Part shown: piece after piece, positions 1 through 8,090 of the stretch
How the letters are laid out: each line of letters begins with the position of its first letter
Position numbering within the stretch: the stretch's first letter is position 1
Assembly (NCBI RefSeq): GCF_013410565.1
Contig: NZ_JACCFO010000001.1
Location: 5,146,001-5,210,000, forward strand
Length of the DNA stretch: 64,000 bases
Direction of reading: 5' to 3'
Origin: Streptomonospora nanhaiensis
GTDB lineage: Bacteria; Actinomycetota; Actinomycetes; Streptosporangiales; Streptosporangiaceae
Program-made: the position numbers and the translations under genes
The notes under the pieces: generated by a model
The model's database searches: none
The model's input: the letters and a program-made list of their open reading frames with translations, nothing else
Told to the model about the DNA's origin: nothing

Positions 1-509
1 ACCCCCACGCCCCGGCGGGCCTGTGACTGCTCGCGGGTGAAGGCGATGGCGTTGCCGCCGATGTCGGGATCGCGGTCGACGTGGTTGGGGTGGGCGTGGT
101 GCCGGTTGTGCTTGGACACCCACCACTCGTAGCCGATTCCGGTCAGCAGGTTGCCGTGCAGCCGCCCGACCAGGTCGTTGACGCGCCTGTGGCGCGAGAT
201 CTGCTGGTGCCCGGCGTCGTGGCCGATGAACGCGGTCTGGGTGAACACCACCGCCAGGTAGGCGGCGACCGGCAGCTGCCACCACGAGGGGCCGATGAGC
301 GCGAAGGCGGTCCACCCCGCGGCCAGCAGCGCCAGGTTCAGGCTGATGCGGACCGCGTAGGACACCGGACGCCGCCTCAGCAGCCCGGCCGCCTGGACCT
401 CGCGCGAAAGGACGGCGTAGTCGCTGCCTCGGCGGGCCGGGGCCGGCAGGGCCGGGTCGAGGGGGCGGGGGCGGGACTCCTCGTCGGGAGTCGGGGCCTC
501 TAGCGCCAT
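1..509 (-). CDS. Membrane fatty acid desaturase, 5' part only
   Basis: Partial gene: 169 residues are visible, read leftward from an ATG at 507-509; the C-terminus lies beyond the left edge. Membrane desaturases are di-iron enzymes that put a double bond into an acyl chain. The sequence shows a charged, proline-rich N-terminus, hydrophobic stretches near residues 55-73 and 76-96, a first histidine box HDAGH at 97-101 and a second box HNRHH at 134-138, in the usual order and spacing. The third box must lie outside the window. The substrate and double-bond position cannot be told from this part. The upstream 575 bases hold no gene. Confidence 0.9.
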   Translation of the reverse strand, partial: MALEAPTPDEESRPRPLDPALPAPARRGSDYAVLSREVQAAGLLRRRPVSYAVRISLNLALLAAGWTAFALIGPSWWQLPVAAYLAVVFTQTAFIGHDAGHQQISRHRRVNDLVGRLHGNLLTGIGYEWWVSKHNRHHAHPNHVDRDPDIGGNAIAFTREQSQARRGVG

Positions 510-1085
510 ATCGCCCGCTCGCGGCGCGAGCTCCGGCGCGGCGCCGAGGCCGCGGGCGAAGGGGCGGGCGGGTTCGGGCCCGCGGGGGGCCGGACCGGCA
601 CCGGGCCGGTGCCCGCGCCGGGGCCGGACCGGTTCACGGCTGCATCGCGCATTCGGGGGTGTCACTCCTGTTCGGGGCGGATGGCGGCCGGTCGGGAAGG
701 AGGCGCGGCCGTGGCGTGCTGAACGTCCGCCGTTCCAGGAGCACCCGGAAAAGTGAACCACCTTGGGCAGGCGTGCTCGGGACCACGGGCGAAAACCCGC
801 CCGTGGTGGGCCCTTTGCAGCTCCCTTGTGCTAACGCGATCGGGCGGGTCGGTGTTCCCCGGCTGTTCCGGCGCCCCGCCCGGTGGTTGCGACAACCGCG
901 CCGGACACGGGCGTGCGGCCGACCCGCCATTCCCGCGCGTGCCCGTGCCCGGCGGCCGAAGCGGCGGCGGCCGCGCCCCGGACTCCGCGCGCGGCCCGGA
1001 GCCGTCCGGCCGGGCCGTCGCCGACTCCCCGCGCCCCCCGCCGCCGGCGCTCGCGGCCGCCCGAGACCCGGGCCGCCCTCCCGCC
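510..1085. other. Gene-free stretch upstream of the desaturase
   Basis: No convincing gene on either strand: open frames here have arginine/proline-rich compositions typical of antisense GC-rich DNA. The stretch carries the desaturase promoter region, the 3' flank of the leftward SnoaL gene, and a strong hairpin at 782-807 (listed separately). Confidence 0.6.
782..807. other. Strong 10-bp hairpin in gene-free DNA
   Basis: ACCACGGGCG (782-791) pairs perfectly with CGCCCGTGGT (798-807) around a 6-base loop. It lies about 270 bases upstream of the desaturase ATG and about 280 bases past the SnoaL stop, both leftward. There is no T-run on either side, so it is not a textbook terminator. It may be a leader structure of the desaturase mRNA or a factor-dependent end of the SnoaL operon. 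Confidence 0.4.
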
Positions 1086-1460
1086 TCACCCGCCCCGACC
1101 GGCGGGGATGAAGTTGGCGTACTCCTCGATGCGGGTGATCTCCCCGGTGTCGTTGAATCCGAAGAAGACGGCGGCGTGCACCTCGCCGCGCGTTCCGTCC
1201 CGGGTGGCGACGTGCACCACGTGCTGCTGGAGGACCTCGCCGGGCCGGGAGAGTTGGCGGAGGATCTCATAGCGCATCGACTCGATGGACTCGATCCGGC
1301 CCTGCATCCCGGCGACGTTCTCCTCGATGGACTCCTCGCCCTTGCCGTCGTTGTGCCACACGGTGGCGGTGTCGGCGCACAGCGCGCGGGCGGCCGCCCA
1401 GTCGCGCGACTCCAGGGCGCGCAGGTAGGCGGTGGCCGTGTCCTTCAGGTCCTGACTCAT
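1086..1460 (-). CDS. SnoaL/NTF2-like fold protein
   Basis: Small 124-residue protein with the layout of the SnoaL/NTF2 cone fold: N-terminal helices (TATAYLRALESRDW, typical of ketosteroid-isomerase-like proteins), a WHNDG segment, then paired strands ending in ITRIEEYANF, the usual closing strand. Such proteins can be small isomerases/hydrolases or accessory folds; the reaction is not evident. The ATG at 1460 is preceded by GAGGAC. It lies 54 bases downstream of the DUF1684 gene on the same strand and may be the last gene of a methyltransferase-DUF1684-SnoaL transcription unit. Confidence 0.8.
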   Translation of the reverse strand: MSQDLKDTATAYLRALESRDWAAARALCADTATVWHNDGKGEESIEENVAGMQGRIESIESMRYEILRQLSRPGEVLQQHVVHVATRDGTRGEVHAAVFFGFNDTGEITRIEEYANFIPAGRGG

Positions 1461-1514
1461 GCTGTCCTCTTTCTGTGGCGGGCCGCGGTAACGGGCAGAC
1501 GGGGGCGGGGCGGG

Positions 1515-2321
1515 TCAGTCGCCGCCGGTGGCGGAGCGGATCAAGGCGCGCTCGCCGGCCTCGACGCGCAGGGGCAGGTGGTTGCCGGGCGGCGCGAGCG
1601 GGCACACGAAGACCTCCGGGCTCAGGTGGTGGTGGGAGAGCGTGGCCCGGTTGAAGTCCACGTCCACCGCGCTGCCGGGCTCCAGCAGTGGCAGGACCAG
1701 CCAGCGGCCGATCCGCGGGGTGGAGTCGCCGTTGGTCTCGTCGGTGAAGACCACCAGGCGCTGCCCGGGGGACTCCTCCAGGACGGCGAGGACGTACTCG
1801 GCGCCGTGCACGGTCGCGACCAGGTCGACGGGAGCCGGGATGGCGTCCGTGCTCCGCGGGGCGGTCAGCCGTTCCACCTCGATCCGCCGACCCGCGGGAG
1901 CGGCCCGGTAGTGCCCGTGGAAGACCCAGTCCGGGTCGTAGGGGAAGCGGTCGATGCCGCTGAGGCCTGAGCGCGCGACCCGGCTCTGGTCCATGACGAC
2001 GACACCGTAGAAGCCGTCGGCCCCGCCCGCGAAGCCGTTCAGGCCGCCGGGGAACTCCAGGGCGCTGCCGGAGGGCACGTCCGCGGTTCCGTCGACGGTC
2101 GCGCCGTTGACCCGCACGCCGTCCTCGGCCTTGGCCGTCACGGTCAGCGCTCCTGTCCCGGTGGTGGTCCACTCGCCGGGCAGGCCGGGCAGGGTGTGTG
2201 CCCCCCGGCCGTTGACCGCGGCCTTGGCGATGACCGCGCCCTTCCCGTTGGTTCCGGCGATCTCCTCCCACCGGCTCTGGCGCCAGGCGTGGTAGTCGGC
2301 GGGAATTCGGGGTTGGGTCAT
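1515..2321 (-). CDS. DUF1684 family protein
   Basis: 268 residues. It starts with the YHAWRQSRWEEIAGTNG segment seen at the head of DUF1684 proteins and continues with beta-rich sequence, including FPYDPDWVFHGHYRAAP in the middle and VDVDFNRATLSHHHLSPEVFVCPLAPPGNHLPL near the end, the family's most conserved part. No signal peptide or membrane segment. The ATG at 2321 is preceded by GAGAAAGGGAGC, a good ribosome site. The family has no known function. It follows the methyltransferase gene by 65 bases on the same strand. Confidence 0.85.
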   Translation of the reverse strand: MTQPRIPADYHAWRQSRWEEIAGTNGKGAVIAKAAVNGRGAHTLPGLPGEWTTTGTGALTVTAKAEDGVRVNGATVDGTADVPSGSALEFPGGLNGFAGGADGFYGVVVMDQSRVARSGLSGIDRFPYDPDWVFHGHYRAAPAGRRIEVERLTAPRSTDAIPAPVDLVATVHGAEYVLAVLEESPGQRLVVFTDETNGDSTPRIGRWLVLPLLEPGSAVDVDFNRATLSHHHLSPEVFVCPLAPPGNHLPLRVEAGERALIRSATGGD

Positions 2322-2386
2322 GGCGGTGCTCCCTTTCTCGCGGGTGGGGTGGATGAGCGGCCGCCGGCCGGTACGGCGGCCGGCGG

Positions 2387-3244
2387 TCAGGGGCGGCGGG
2401 CGGCCCAGACGGTGCGCTCGGTGCGGAGCGCGAGGTCGCCGCGGCGCAGGACGCCCCGCGGGCTGTCGGCGGCCAGGAGTTCGTCGAGCGCGGCGAGGTC
2501 CTCGGGGCCGAGCGCGGGCGCGGCGGCGCCGCGGAGGCGCCGCAGGGCGGCGTGGGCGTAGCGGCCGACGGCCCCACCGCCGTCGTCTTCGATCTCCACG
2601 GTGATGGTGCGCGTGTCCTCGACGGTGAACCCCGCGGCGGCCAGCATCGGGCCCCAGTCGGCACCGCGGTGGGGGAGGTGTTCGGTGTGGTGGCGGTCGA
2701 CCGCGGCATGGGCGCGCTCTTCGAGTCCGGGCCGGTCCTCGGGCACGTCGGCGGGCAGGAAGCGGGGGAAGCCGCCCAGTTCCACGACGGCGATCAGGCC
2801 GCCCGGCGCCAGCAGCCCGCGGACGTCGGCCAGCGCGCGGTCGGGGCGGGCCAGGTGGTGCAGGGAGGCGGAGGCCCACACCAGATCCGGTGTGCCCAGG
2901 TCGGGCCAGGGGGCGGTGTCGAGGTCGGCCCGCACGGTGCGCACGCGGGCGCCCGCCTTCTCGCGCACGAGCCGCAGGTGGTCGGCCGCGGTGTCGACGG
3001 CGGTGACCCGCGCCCCGGGGAAGCGTTCGAGGAGGGCGAACGTGCCCGCGCCGGTGCCGCAGCCCAGGTCCACGATGTGGCGCGGCTCGGACTCCAGCGG
3101 GAGCGAGGAGACGATGGACGCGATGTGCTCGGCGAGCACCTCGGCGTCCAGGTCGAGGATCTCGGCCAGGCCGGTGTCGCCGTCCGGCTGGTGGGGGCCG
3201 TGCGGGCCGCTGTGGTGATGGGTGTGGTCGTGCGCTGTGCTCAT
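2387..3244 (-). CDS. SAM-dependent class I methyltransferase
   Basis: 285 residues. A histidine-rich N-terminus (DHTHHH near residue 6) precedes a Rossmann methyltransferase domain: motif I DLGCGTGAG for SAM binding, an acidic residue after the second strand (VTAVD), then DLVWASASLHHLARPDRAL and LLAPGGLIAVVE, typical of motifs II-III. The substrate is unknown; the family includes UbiE/small-molecule methylases. The His-rich leader is not part of the usual domain and could bind metal. A perfect palindrome at 3286-3300 lies about 45 bases upstream of the ATG. Confidence 0.88.
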   Translation of the reverse strand: MSTAHDHTHHHSGPHGPHQPDGDTGLAEILDLDAEVLAEHIASIVSSLPLESEPRHIVDLGCGTGAGTFALLERFPGARVTAVDTAADHLRLVREKAGARVRTVRADLDTAPWPDLGTPDLVWASASLHHLARPDRALADVRGLLAPGGLIAVVELGGFPRFLPADVPEDRPGLEERAHAAVDRHHTEHLPHRGADWGPMLAAAGFTVEDTRTITVEIEDDGGGAVGRYAHAALRRLRGAAAPALGPEDLAALDELLAADSPRGVLRRGDLALRTERTVWAARRP

Positions 3245-3285
3245 GGCACCACCGTAGGCACCCCATGCGTCTTCCGCACGAATTC

Positions 3286-3300
3286 TTGCGTACTACGCAA
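3286..3300. promoter_or_regulatory. Perfect palindrome upstream of methyltransferase
   Basis: TTGCGTA (3286-3292), one base, TACGCAA (3294-3300), a perfect inverted repeat 42 bases upstream of the methyltransferase ATG. The same TGCGT/ACGCA half-sites occur next to the XRE/cupin regulator start at 4002-4016, so that regulator is the obvious candidate to bind both. Binding is inferred. Confidence 0.55.
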
Positions 3301-3374
3301 AGAGGTCGACCGGTGCGCTGCCCGGCGCGCAACCGCCTCCTGTTTTCCGCGGCGCCGCCTGGACTCCGGGGGCG

Positions 3375-3980
3375 CTACTCGCCGGTACCCCCGGAACCGT
3401 CGTGGTCGCCGGGGCCGTCGGCGCCGCGCTGGTGCCCGCGGCGGGCGTCGCGGTCGAAGATGCCCAGGATCTCGCACGGCCCGCCCTCGGCGCCGATGGC
3501 GTGCGGCAGCATGGTGGGGAACTCGGCGGCCTGGTTGGTCTCGACGCGGAACCGGCGGTGGCCGAGCAGGAGAACCGCGGTACCCGACAGGACCACCAGC
3601 CATTCGCGGCCGGGGTGGGCGCGCATCCGGGCGGGGTTGTCGGGCGGCGGCGCGGTCATCCGCTGGCGCATGACGGTCATTCCGGGGTCGCCCTTGATGG
3701 GCCAGCGCATCAGGCCGTGGGTGCCGTCGATCATCGGGCTGATGACGACGTCGTCGGCGGCGTTCTCGACGAGCTGGTCCAGCGTGGTGTCCAGAGCGCG
3801 GGCCAGGGTGACGAGCTGGTCGAGGGCGAGGCGGCGCTGACCGTTCTCGATGCGGCTGAGCGAGGACTGGCTCAGGTTGGCGCGGCCGGCCAGTTCCTCC
3901 AGGGACCAGCCCTGGGCGACCCGCAGGGCGCGGATGCGTTTGCGTACGAGGCTGTCCAACTGCCCGTCTTCTTGCTTCAT
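3375..3980 (-). CDS. XRE-family regulator with C-terminal cupin domain
   Basis: 201 residues from the ATG at 3980. Residues about 10-65 are a Cro/CI-type helix-turn-helix (LRVAQGWSLEELAGRANLSQ, then SSLSRIENGQRRLALDQL); about 110-180 form a small cupin barrel (RMRAHPGREWLVVLSGTAVL, then PHAIGAEGGPCEILGIF). The tail is Gly/Asp-rich. This architecture senses small ligands and usually controls neighbouring genes. The start is chosen because a TAGCAT -10-like element ends 7 bases before this ATG, the spacing of leaderless actinobacterial genes; an ATG at 3989 is the alternative. It faces the pseudogene at 4078. Confidence 0.85.
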   Translation of the reverse strand: MKQEDGQLDSLVRKRIRALRVAQGWSLEELAGRANLSQSSLSRIENGQRRLALDQLVTLARALDTTLDQLVENAADDVVISPMIDGTHGLMRWPIKGDPGMTVMRQRMTAPPPDNPARMRAHPGREWLVVLSGTAVLLLGHRRFRVETNQAAEFPTMLPHAIGAEGGPCEILGIFDRDARRGHQRGADGPGDHDGSGGTGE

Positions 3981-4001
3981 GGGCAACATGCTATGCCCTG
4001 A

Positions 4002-4016
4002 ACGCAAAAGGTGCGT
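4002..4016. promoter_or_regulatory. Inverted repeat between XRE/cupin gene and divergent pseudogene
   Basis: ACGCA (4002-4006), five bases, TGCGT (4012-4016), in the divergent promoter region 22-36 bases upstream of the regulator ATG. Likely operator for the XRE/cupin protein; half-sites match the palindrome at 3286-3300 in the opposite orientation. Confidence 0.45.
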
Positions 4017-4077
4017 AGCGTCGCCGAGAAGACGGTCCAGTCCGGAGACCGAGACCGCGGAGGAGAAGGAACGCGAC

Positions 4078-4235
4078 ATGTCCACCCCGACCTCCCGCTA
4101 CGAGAGCGACACCCTGCCCACCGAGACCGTGGACGTCGCCGTGATCGGCGGCGGCGCCCCGCGCAACGCCCCCGCCGCGGCGATGCACGGCTTCATCGTC
4201 CTGGACGGCACCCCGCCAACGGAGATCCTGGAGAG
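4078..4235 (+). pseudogene. Remnant of a thioredoxin-reductase-like FAD oxidoreductase (5' end)
   Basis: A good ribosome site (GGAGGAGAAGGA) and ATG open a frame reading ETVDVAVIGGG and then directly APRNAPAAAMHGF, followed by LDGTPPTEIL. In the NAD(P)/FAD oxidoreductase family of the thioredoxin reductase type, the IGGG and the PRNAPA segment are normally separated by about 25 residues (rest of the dinucleotide fold up to the acidic residue binding ribose). Here that piece is deleted in frame, and everything after about residue 52 is replaced by a different gene. It lies divergent to an XRE/cupin regulator, a common place for such a gene. Non-functional as an oxidoreductase. Confidence 0.75.
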
Positions 4236-4267
4236 CACCAACGGCACCGCCCTGGACGAGGACGCGC

Positions 4268-5344
4268 GCGTTCGGCGGCCTGCCCGAGGACACCGGCGTC
4301 ACCGACCGCACCGCGCCGCCCGGCTCCGCCTACGCCCAGGCGGTCGCCGACCTCGACCGGGTGCGGCCCGTCGCCGCGCCCGGCGCCCGCCACCAGTACA
4401 GCAGCGCCAACTACCTGCTGCTGGGAGCGGTGGTGGAGGCCGCCACCGGGCGGCCTTTTACCGACGTCCTCGCCGAGCGCCTGCTCGACCCCATCGGCGC
4501 GGTCGACACCGTGGCCACTCCCGCGCAGGCGGCCGCCGTCCCGCCCGGCCACCGCTACGTCTTCGGCCGCCCCCTCGCCTTCGCCGACGCGCCCTACGAT
4601 CCCGCCGGTCCCAGCTACGGCTACATCGGCGGCCCGGTCACCGACCTGGCGCGCTTCGCCGCCCTGCACCTCAACGACCGTGTCGGCGGCCAGACACCGC
4701 CGCTGGAGCCGGGCGCCTTGGCGCGGACGCACACCCCCCAGGCGCCGGTGAGCCCCACCGCCGCCTACGGGCTCGGGTGGCGCGTCGACGAGCGCAACGC
4801 CGACCTGGGCACCACCACCGTGTGGCACGGCGGCGCGGTGAGCGGATACCACGCCATCGTGGTGCTGCTGCCCGAGCGCGAGCGCGGACTGGTGCTGGTG
4901 CAGAACGCCCACGGCCCCTTCCAGGACGACCTCGTGGTGGGCACCGGCCTGGGGGCGGCGCGCATCCTCGCCGGCGGGGAGCCCGCGCCCGACCGGGGCG
5001 GCGCCGGCTACCCCGCCCTGCTGGCCGGCCTCGGCGCGGTGGCCGCCGCGGCCCTGGTGCTCGGCGTCCGGGACGCGGCGCGGATGTGGACGGGGCGGGT
5101 GCGCCCGGCCGCGCCCGCCCGCGCGGCCGCCGGTGCGGCGCTGTGGCTGGCGGGGTGCGCGGCGGTGGGCGGGGCGGCGGCGGTGGGGCTGCCGGCCGCG
5201 GCCGGGTTCGACCTGGCGGACGTGCTGCTGTGGGCGCCCGACGCGGGGTGGCTGGCCGGCTGCGTGGCGGCGGCCTGCGCCGCCCTGGGCGCGGTGCGGA
5301 TCGGCGTCGCCGTGGCGGCCGTGCGCCCGCGTGCCCGGCTGTGA
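4268..5344 (+). pseudogene. Serine hydrolase (beta-lactamase family) lacking its N-terminus
   Basis: In the +1 frame relative to the upstream remnant, codons from about 4268 read FGGLPEDTGVTD and then the second half of a class C beta-lactamase/D-Ala-D-Ala carboxypeptidase-like protein: YSSANYLLLGAVVEAATG (the Tyr-x-Asn motif), GPSYGYIGGPVTDLARF, WHGGAVSGYH (the third His-x-Gly motif). After the catalytic domain come three hydrophobic segments, an arrangement seen in membrane-anchored serine hydrolases. The N-terminal part with the Ser-x-x-Lys nucleophile is absent, so no activity is expected. The first in-frame ATG is at 4361 but lies inside the domain. Junction with the oxidoreductase remnant is between about 4235 and 4268. 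Confidence 0.8.
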
Positions 5345-5419
5345 GGCCGGGGCCGCCGCGCGCCTCGGCGGCGGCGCTCGAACGGCCCGGGCCCGCGGGC
5401 CGCGCGCGCGGCGGCCCGC

Positions 5420-5477
5420 TTGACACCGGCCGCTCCGCGGTGCATTGTTTCGTTCATCGAATATTTTGACAAACGAA
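5420..5477 (+). promoter_or_regulatory. Promoter with overlapping inverted repeat for the FAD monooxygenase
   Basis: TTGACA (5420-5425), a consensus -35, is followed 17 bases later by CATTGT (5443-5448) as a weak -10. Just downstream TTCGTT (5449-5454) and AACGAA (5472-5477) form an inverted repeat with a 17-base AT-rich spacer, a plausible repressor site between the promoter and the ATG at 5491. The regulator is not identifiable in the window. Confidence 0.5.
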
Positions 5478-5490
5478 CGGAGATGGGCGG

Positions 5491-6693
5491 ATGCGTGCGG
5501 TGATCGTGGGCGGTGGTATCGCGGGCCCAGCGACGGCGATGGCGCTGCGGGCGGTCGGGATCGATTCGCTGGTGGTGGACGCGAACCCGGCCGACCGGGG
5601 CGAGGTGGGGTCGTGGTTCACGGTCGCGGCCAACGGCGTCGCGGCGCTGGCGGCGATCGACGCGTTGGAGCAGGTGCGCGGGCTGGGGGTCCCCACCGAC
5701 CGGAACGTCATGGTGAGCGCCTCCGGGCGCACGCTCGGCACCGTCCCGCTGGGATCGGCGCGCCCGGACGGCACCGTCGCGCTGTCGTTCCACCGCACCC
5801 GGCTGGCCGCGGCGCTGACGGACCTCGCGCGGCGGCGCGGGATCGAGGTGCGGACGGGCGCCCGCGTGACGGGCGCGGCCACCGGCGACCGCGGCGCTCG
5901 CGTCACCCTGGACTCGGGCGAGGTCATCGCCGGGGACCTGGTGATCGGCGCCGACGGCATCAACTCGGTGGTGCGTGCGGCCGTCGACCCGCGGGCCCCC
6001 GAGCGGCGCTACACGGGGCTGGCCAACTTCGGCGGGGTCACCGAGCACACCCCGCTCGCCGCAGCCCTCGACCCGGGGGCCTGGCGGCTCGTCTTCGGCA
6101 GGCGGGCCTTCTTCGGGGCGCTCCCCACCCCCTCCGGCGACGTGGTGTGGTTCGCCAACGTCCCCCGCCCCCCGGTCTCGCGCCAGGAGCGGGCGGGCAC
6201 GCCGTTGGAGGCGTGGCGGCGGACGCTGGTGGACCTCGCCGCCGCGGACGCCGGCCCGTTCCGCGACCTGATCGCCGCCGGCCGCCTTGACCTGGCGGGC
6301 GACAACACGTTCGACCTCCCCCATGTGCCGGTGTGGCACCGCGGGCGGCTCGGTCTGGTCGGCGACGCGATCCACGCCCCGGCGCCGAGTTCGGGCCAGG
6401 GCGCGTCGATGGCGCTGGAGGACGCGGTCGTCCTGGCGTCGTGCCTGCACGCGGCTGCCACGCCCGAGGCCGCCTTCGCGGCCTTCGAGGGGCGACGGCG
6501 CGAACGGGTCGAGGGCATCGTCGCCGAAGGGGCGCGGTCGAGCGGCTTCAAGACCGCCGGTCCGGTGGGCCGCGTCATCCGGGACGCCGTCCTGCGCGCC
6601 GTGTTCCACCGGATCGCGGCGCGGCGGACGCAGGCGTGGATCACCGACCACCGTGTCGCGCTCCCCGGCCTCCAGGCCGACCGGCCCGCGTGA
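5491..6693 (+). CDS. FAD-dependent monooxygenase (PHBH fold)
   Basis: 400 residues. N-terminal dinucleotide motif GGGIAGPATAMAL (Gly7-x-Gly9-x-x-Gly12), an acidic partner at the end of strand 2 (VVDANP), the DG-type motif LVIGADGINSVVR near residues 150-163 and the second FAD motif GLVGDAIHAPAPSSGQG near 286-303. This is the family of aromatic/polyketide hydroxylases and tetracycline-inactivating enzymes; the substrate cannot be told. The 37-residue tail after the FAD domain is short, as in the single-component members. It is monocistronic with its own promoter. Confidence 0.9.
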   Translation: MRAVIVGGGIAGPATAMALRAVGIDSLVVDANPADRGEVGSWFTVAANGVAALAAIDALEQVRGLGVPTDRNVMVSASGRTLGTVPLGSARPDGTVALSFHRTRLAAALTDLARRRGIEVRTGARVTGAATGDRGARVTLDSGEVIAGDLVIGADGINSVVRAAVDPRAPERRYTGLANFGGVTEHTPLAAALDPGAWRLVFGRRAFFGALPTPSGDVVWFANVPRPPVSRQERAGTPLEAWRRTLVDLAAADAGPFRDLIAAGRLDLAGDNTFDLPHVPVWHRGRLGLVGDAIHAPAPSSGQGASMALEDAVVLASCLHAAATPEAAFAAFEGRRRERVEGIVAEGARSSGFKTAGPVGRVIRDAVLRAVFHRIAARRTQAWITDHRVALPGLQADRPA

Positions 6694-6736
6694 GCGCCCC
6701 GCGCGGCGGAGACCGGGTGAGGGGCGGCCCGCCCTC

Positions 6737-7378
6737 TCACGCGGGCGGCGCGGACCGCCCGCCCGCCGCGTCCAGCCACGCGCGGAGCTGACCGGCGGTC
6801 CGCACGCCGGCTTCGGCCACCGCCTGGTAGACGAGGTGCCCCGGGACCGGCCCCTCGCCGCCGTCGGCCTCGCGGGTGGCCGCCTTGAGCGCCAGGACGG
6901 CGGCGCGCACCTCGTCGGTCATCGACGGACCGAAGCGCCGCACGTGGGCGAGGTCGGGCTGGCGGTCGGGCCGGTCGACGAACCACAGGTCCACCGTCCA
7001 CCGGTTGCCCAGCGGCGACCGGCAGTCGAGGCCGAGGTAGAAGCCGTCCGGATAGCGCGGATCGCAATTCCAGGGGCCGGTGTCGTCGCGGATGGTGACC
7101 TCGCGGACGTCCTCGTGCTCGGCGAGGCGGGCGCCCAGCCGCGCGATGCGCCCCACGGTGTCGGGGTCCAGGCGCGCGCAGGACGTCGTCACGTCGATGT
7201 CGCGCCGGTGGAGCACCCGCAGGGCGGCCGCCCCGACGAGCCGGGGTTCACCGATCCGTTCGAGGCGGCGCCGAAGCCCGAGCCGCGCGCCCACCGCCAG
7301 GGCCTCGCGCTCCAGGCGCGCCTCGCGTTCCAAAAGGTCCGCGCGCGCCTCCGGCGCCGCGCCGCCGTCCTGCCGCAT
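6737..7378 (-). CDS. Nucleotidyltransferase-fold hypothetical protein
   Basis: 213 residues. A charged N-terminal helix is followed by LVGAAALRVLHRRDIDV (Asp60, Asp62) and later WTVDLWFVD; a glycine-containing segment, a D-x-D pair and a third acid on a following strand is the pattern of the Pol-beta-type nucleotidyltransferase core. The classic G-S serine is replaced by alanine (GAAAL), so catalysis is uncertain. DPRYPDGFYLGLDCRSPLG and DRQPDLAHVRRFGPSMTDEVR are strongly patterned but not assignable to a named function. The ATG at 7378 lies 4 bases after the LysE stop, so it is co-transcribed with LysE and probably MarR. Confidence 0.7.
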   Translation of the reverse strand: MRQDGGAAPEARADLLEREARLEREALAVGARLGLRRRLERIGEPRLVGAAALRVLHRRDIDVTTSCARLDPDTVGRIARLGARLAEHEDVREVTIRDDTGPWNCDPRYPDGFYLGLDCRSPLGNRWTVDLWFVDRPDRQPDLAHVRRFGPSMTDEVRAAVLALKAATREADGGEGPVPGHLVYQAVAEAGVRTAGQLRAWLDAAGGRSAPPA

Positions 7379-7382
7379 CGGG

Positions 7383-8027
7383 TCAGCTCTTGGCGGGCGC
7401 GAGCGCCAGGGTCGCGCCCATGCCGATCAGCAGGCCGCCGCCGGTGGCGCGCATCGAGGACAGCCGGCGCGGCGACGTCGCGAACCACGCGCGGGCCGCC
7501 GAGGCCATGAGCGCCCAGCACGCGTCGCACGCCAGGGCGATCAGCGTGAACACGACCCCCAGGACCGCCATCTGCAGCGGCACACCGCCGGCGGCGGGGT
7601 CCACGAACTGCGGCAGAACCGCGACGAAGAAGACGATGGTCTTGGGGTTGGTCACCCCCACCGTGAAGCCCTGCGCCAGGGTGCGCCACGGCGACTCCGG
7701 CTCCCCGGCCCCCGCGACCGCCGCCGGATCCGCTCCCGCGCGCCGGTGGCGGATCGCCTGCAGCCCCAGGTACACGAGGTAGGCCGCGCCCAGCAGTTTC
7801 ACCGCCAGGAACAGCGGCGCCGAATGCGCCACCACGCCGCCGAGGCCGATGGACACGAGCAGCACGAGCGGCAGCCCGCCCAGTTCGTTGCCCACCACGC
7901 TGAGCAGGCCTCCCCGCCGGCCCAGCGCCAGCGTCCGCCCGATCACGAACAGCACACTCGGTCCGGGGATCACGATCAGCGCCAGTGACATCACCGCGAA
8001 CCCGATCAGCGCCTGCGCTTCCAACAC
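7383..8027 (-). CDS. LysE/RhtB family amino-acid exporter
   Basis: About 214 residues with five to six hydrophobic segments. The first (GFAVMSLALIVIPGPSVLFVIGRTLALGRRGG) contains the PGPS signature of LysE/RhtB transporters; the middle VGVTNPKTIVFFVAVLPQFVDP is the family's conserved N-P-K-x-x-x-F stretch. These inner-membrane proteins export amino acids or related metabolites. The start is set at the GTG at 8027 because AAGGAG sits 6 bases before it; an ATG at 8045 would place that site inside the gene. It follows the MarR gene by about 60 bases, so MarR probably controls export. Confidence 0.85.
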   Translation of the reverse strand: MLEAQALIGFAVMSLALIVIPGPSVLFVIGRTLALGRRGGLLSVVGNELGGLPLVLLVSIGLGGVVAHSAPLFLAVKLLGAAYLVYLGLQAIRHRRAGADPAAVAGAGEPESPWRTLAQGFTVGVTNPKTIVFFVAVLPQFVDPAAGGVPLQMAVLGVVFTLIALACDACWALMASAARAWFATSPRRLSSMRATGGGLLIGMGATLALAPAKS

Positions 8028-8090
8028 CCGTGTCTCCTTCGTCACCCGGCCGCGCGCCCGGCGCGCCCGCCGTCCGCGGCCCCGCCCACG

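Noticed and set aside
634-1111. Several overlapping frames in the gap upstream of the desaturase
   Set aside because: Arg/Pro/Gly-rich translations on both strands without motif or start context.
753-1970. Plus-strand 400-codon frame over SnoaL and DUF1684 genes
   Set aside because: No motif, and the minus strand carries coherent families with ribosome sites.
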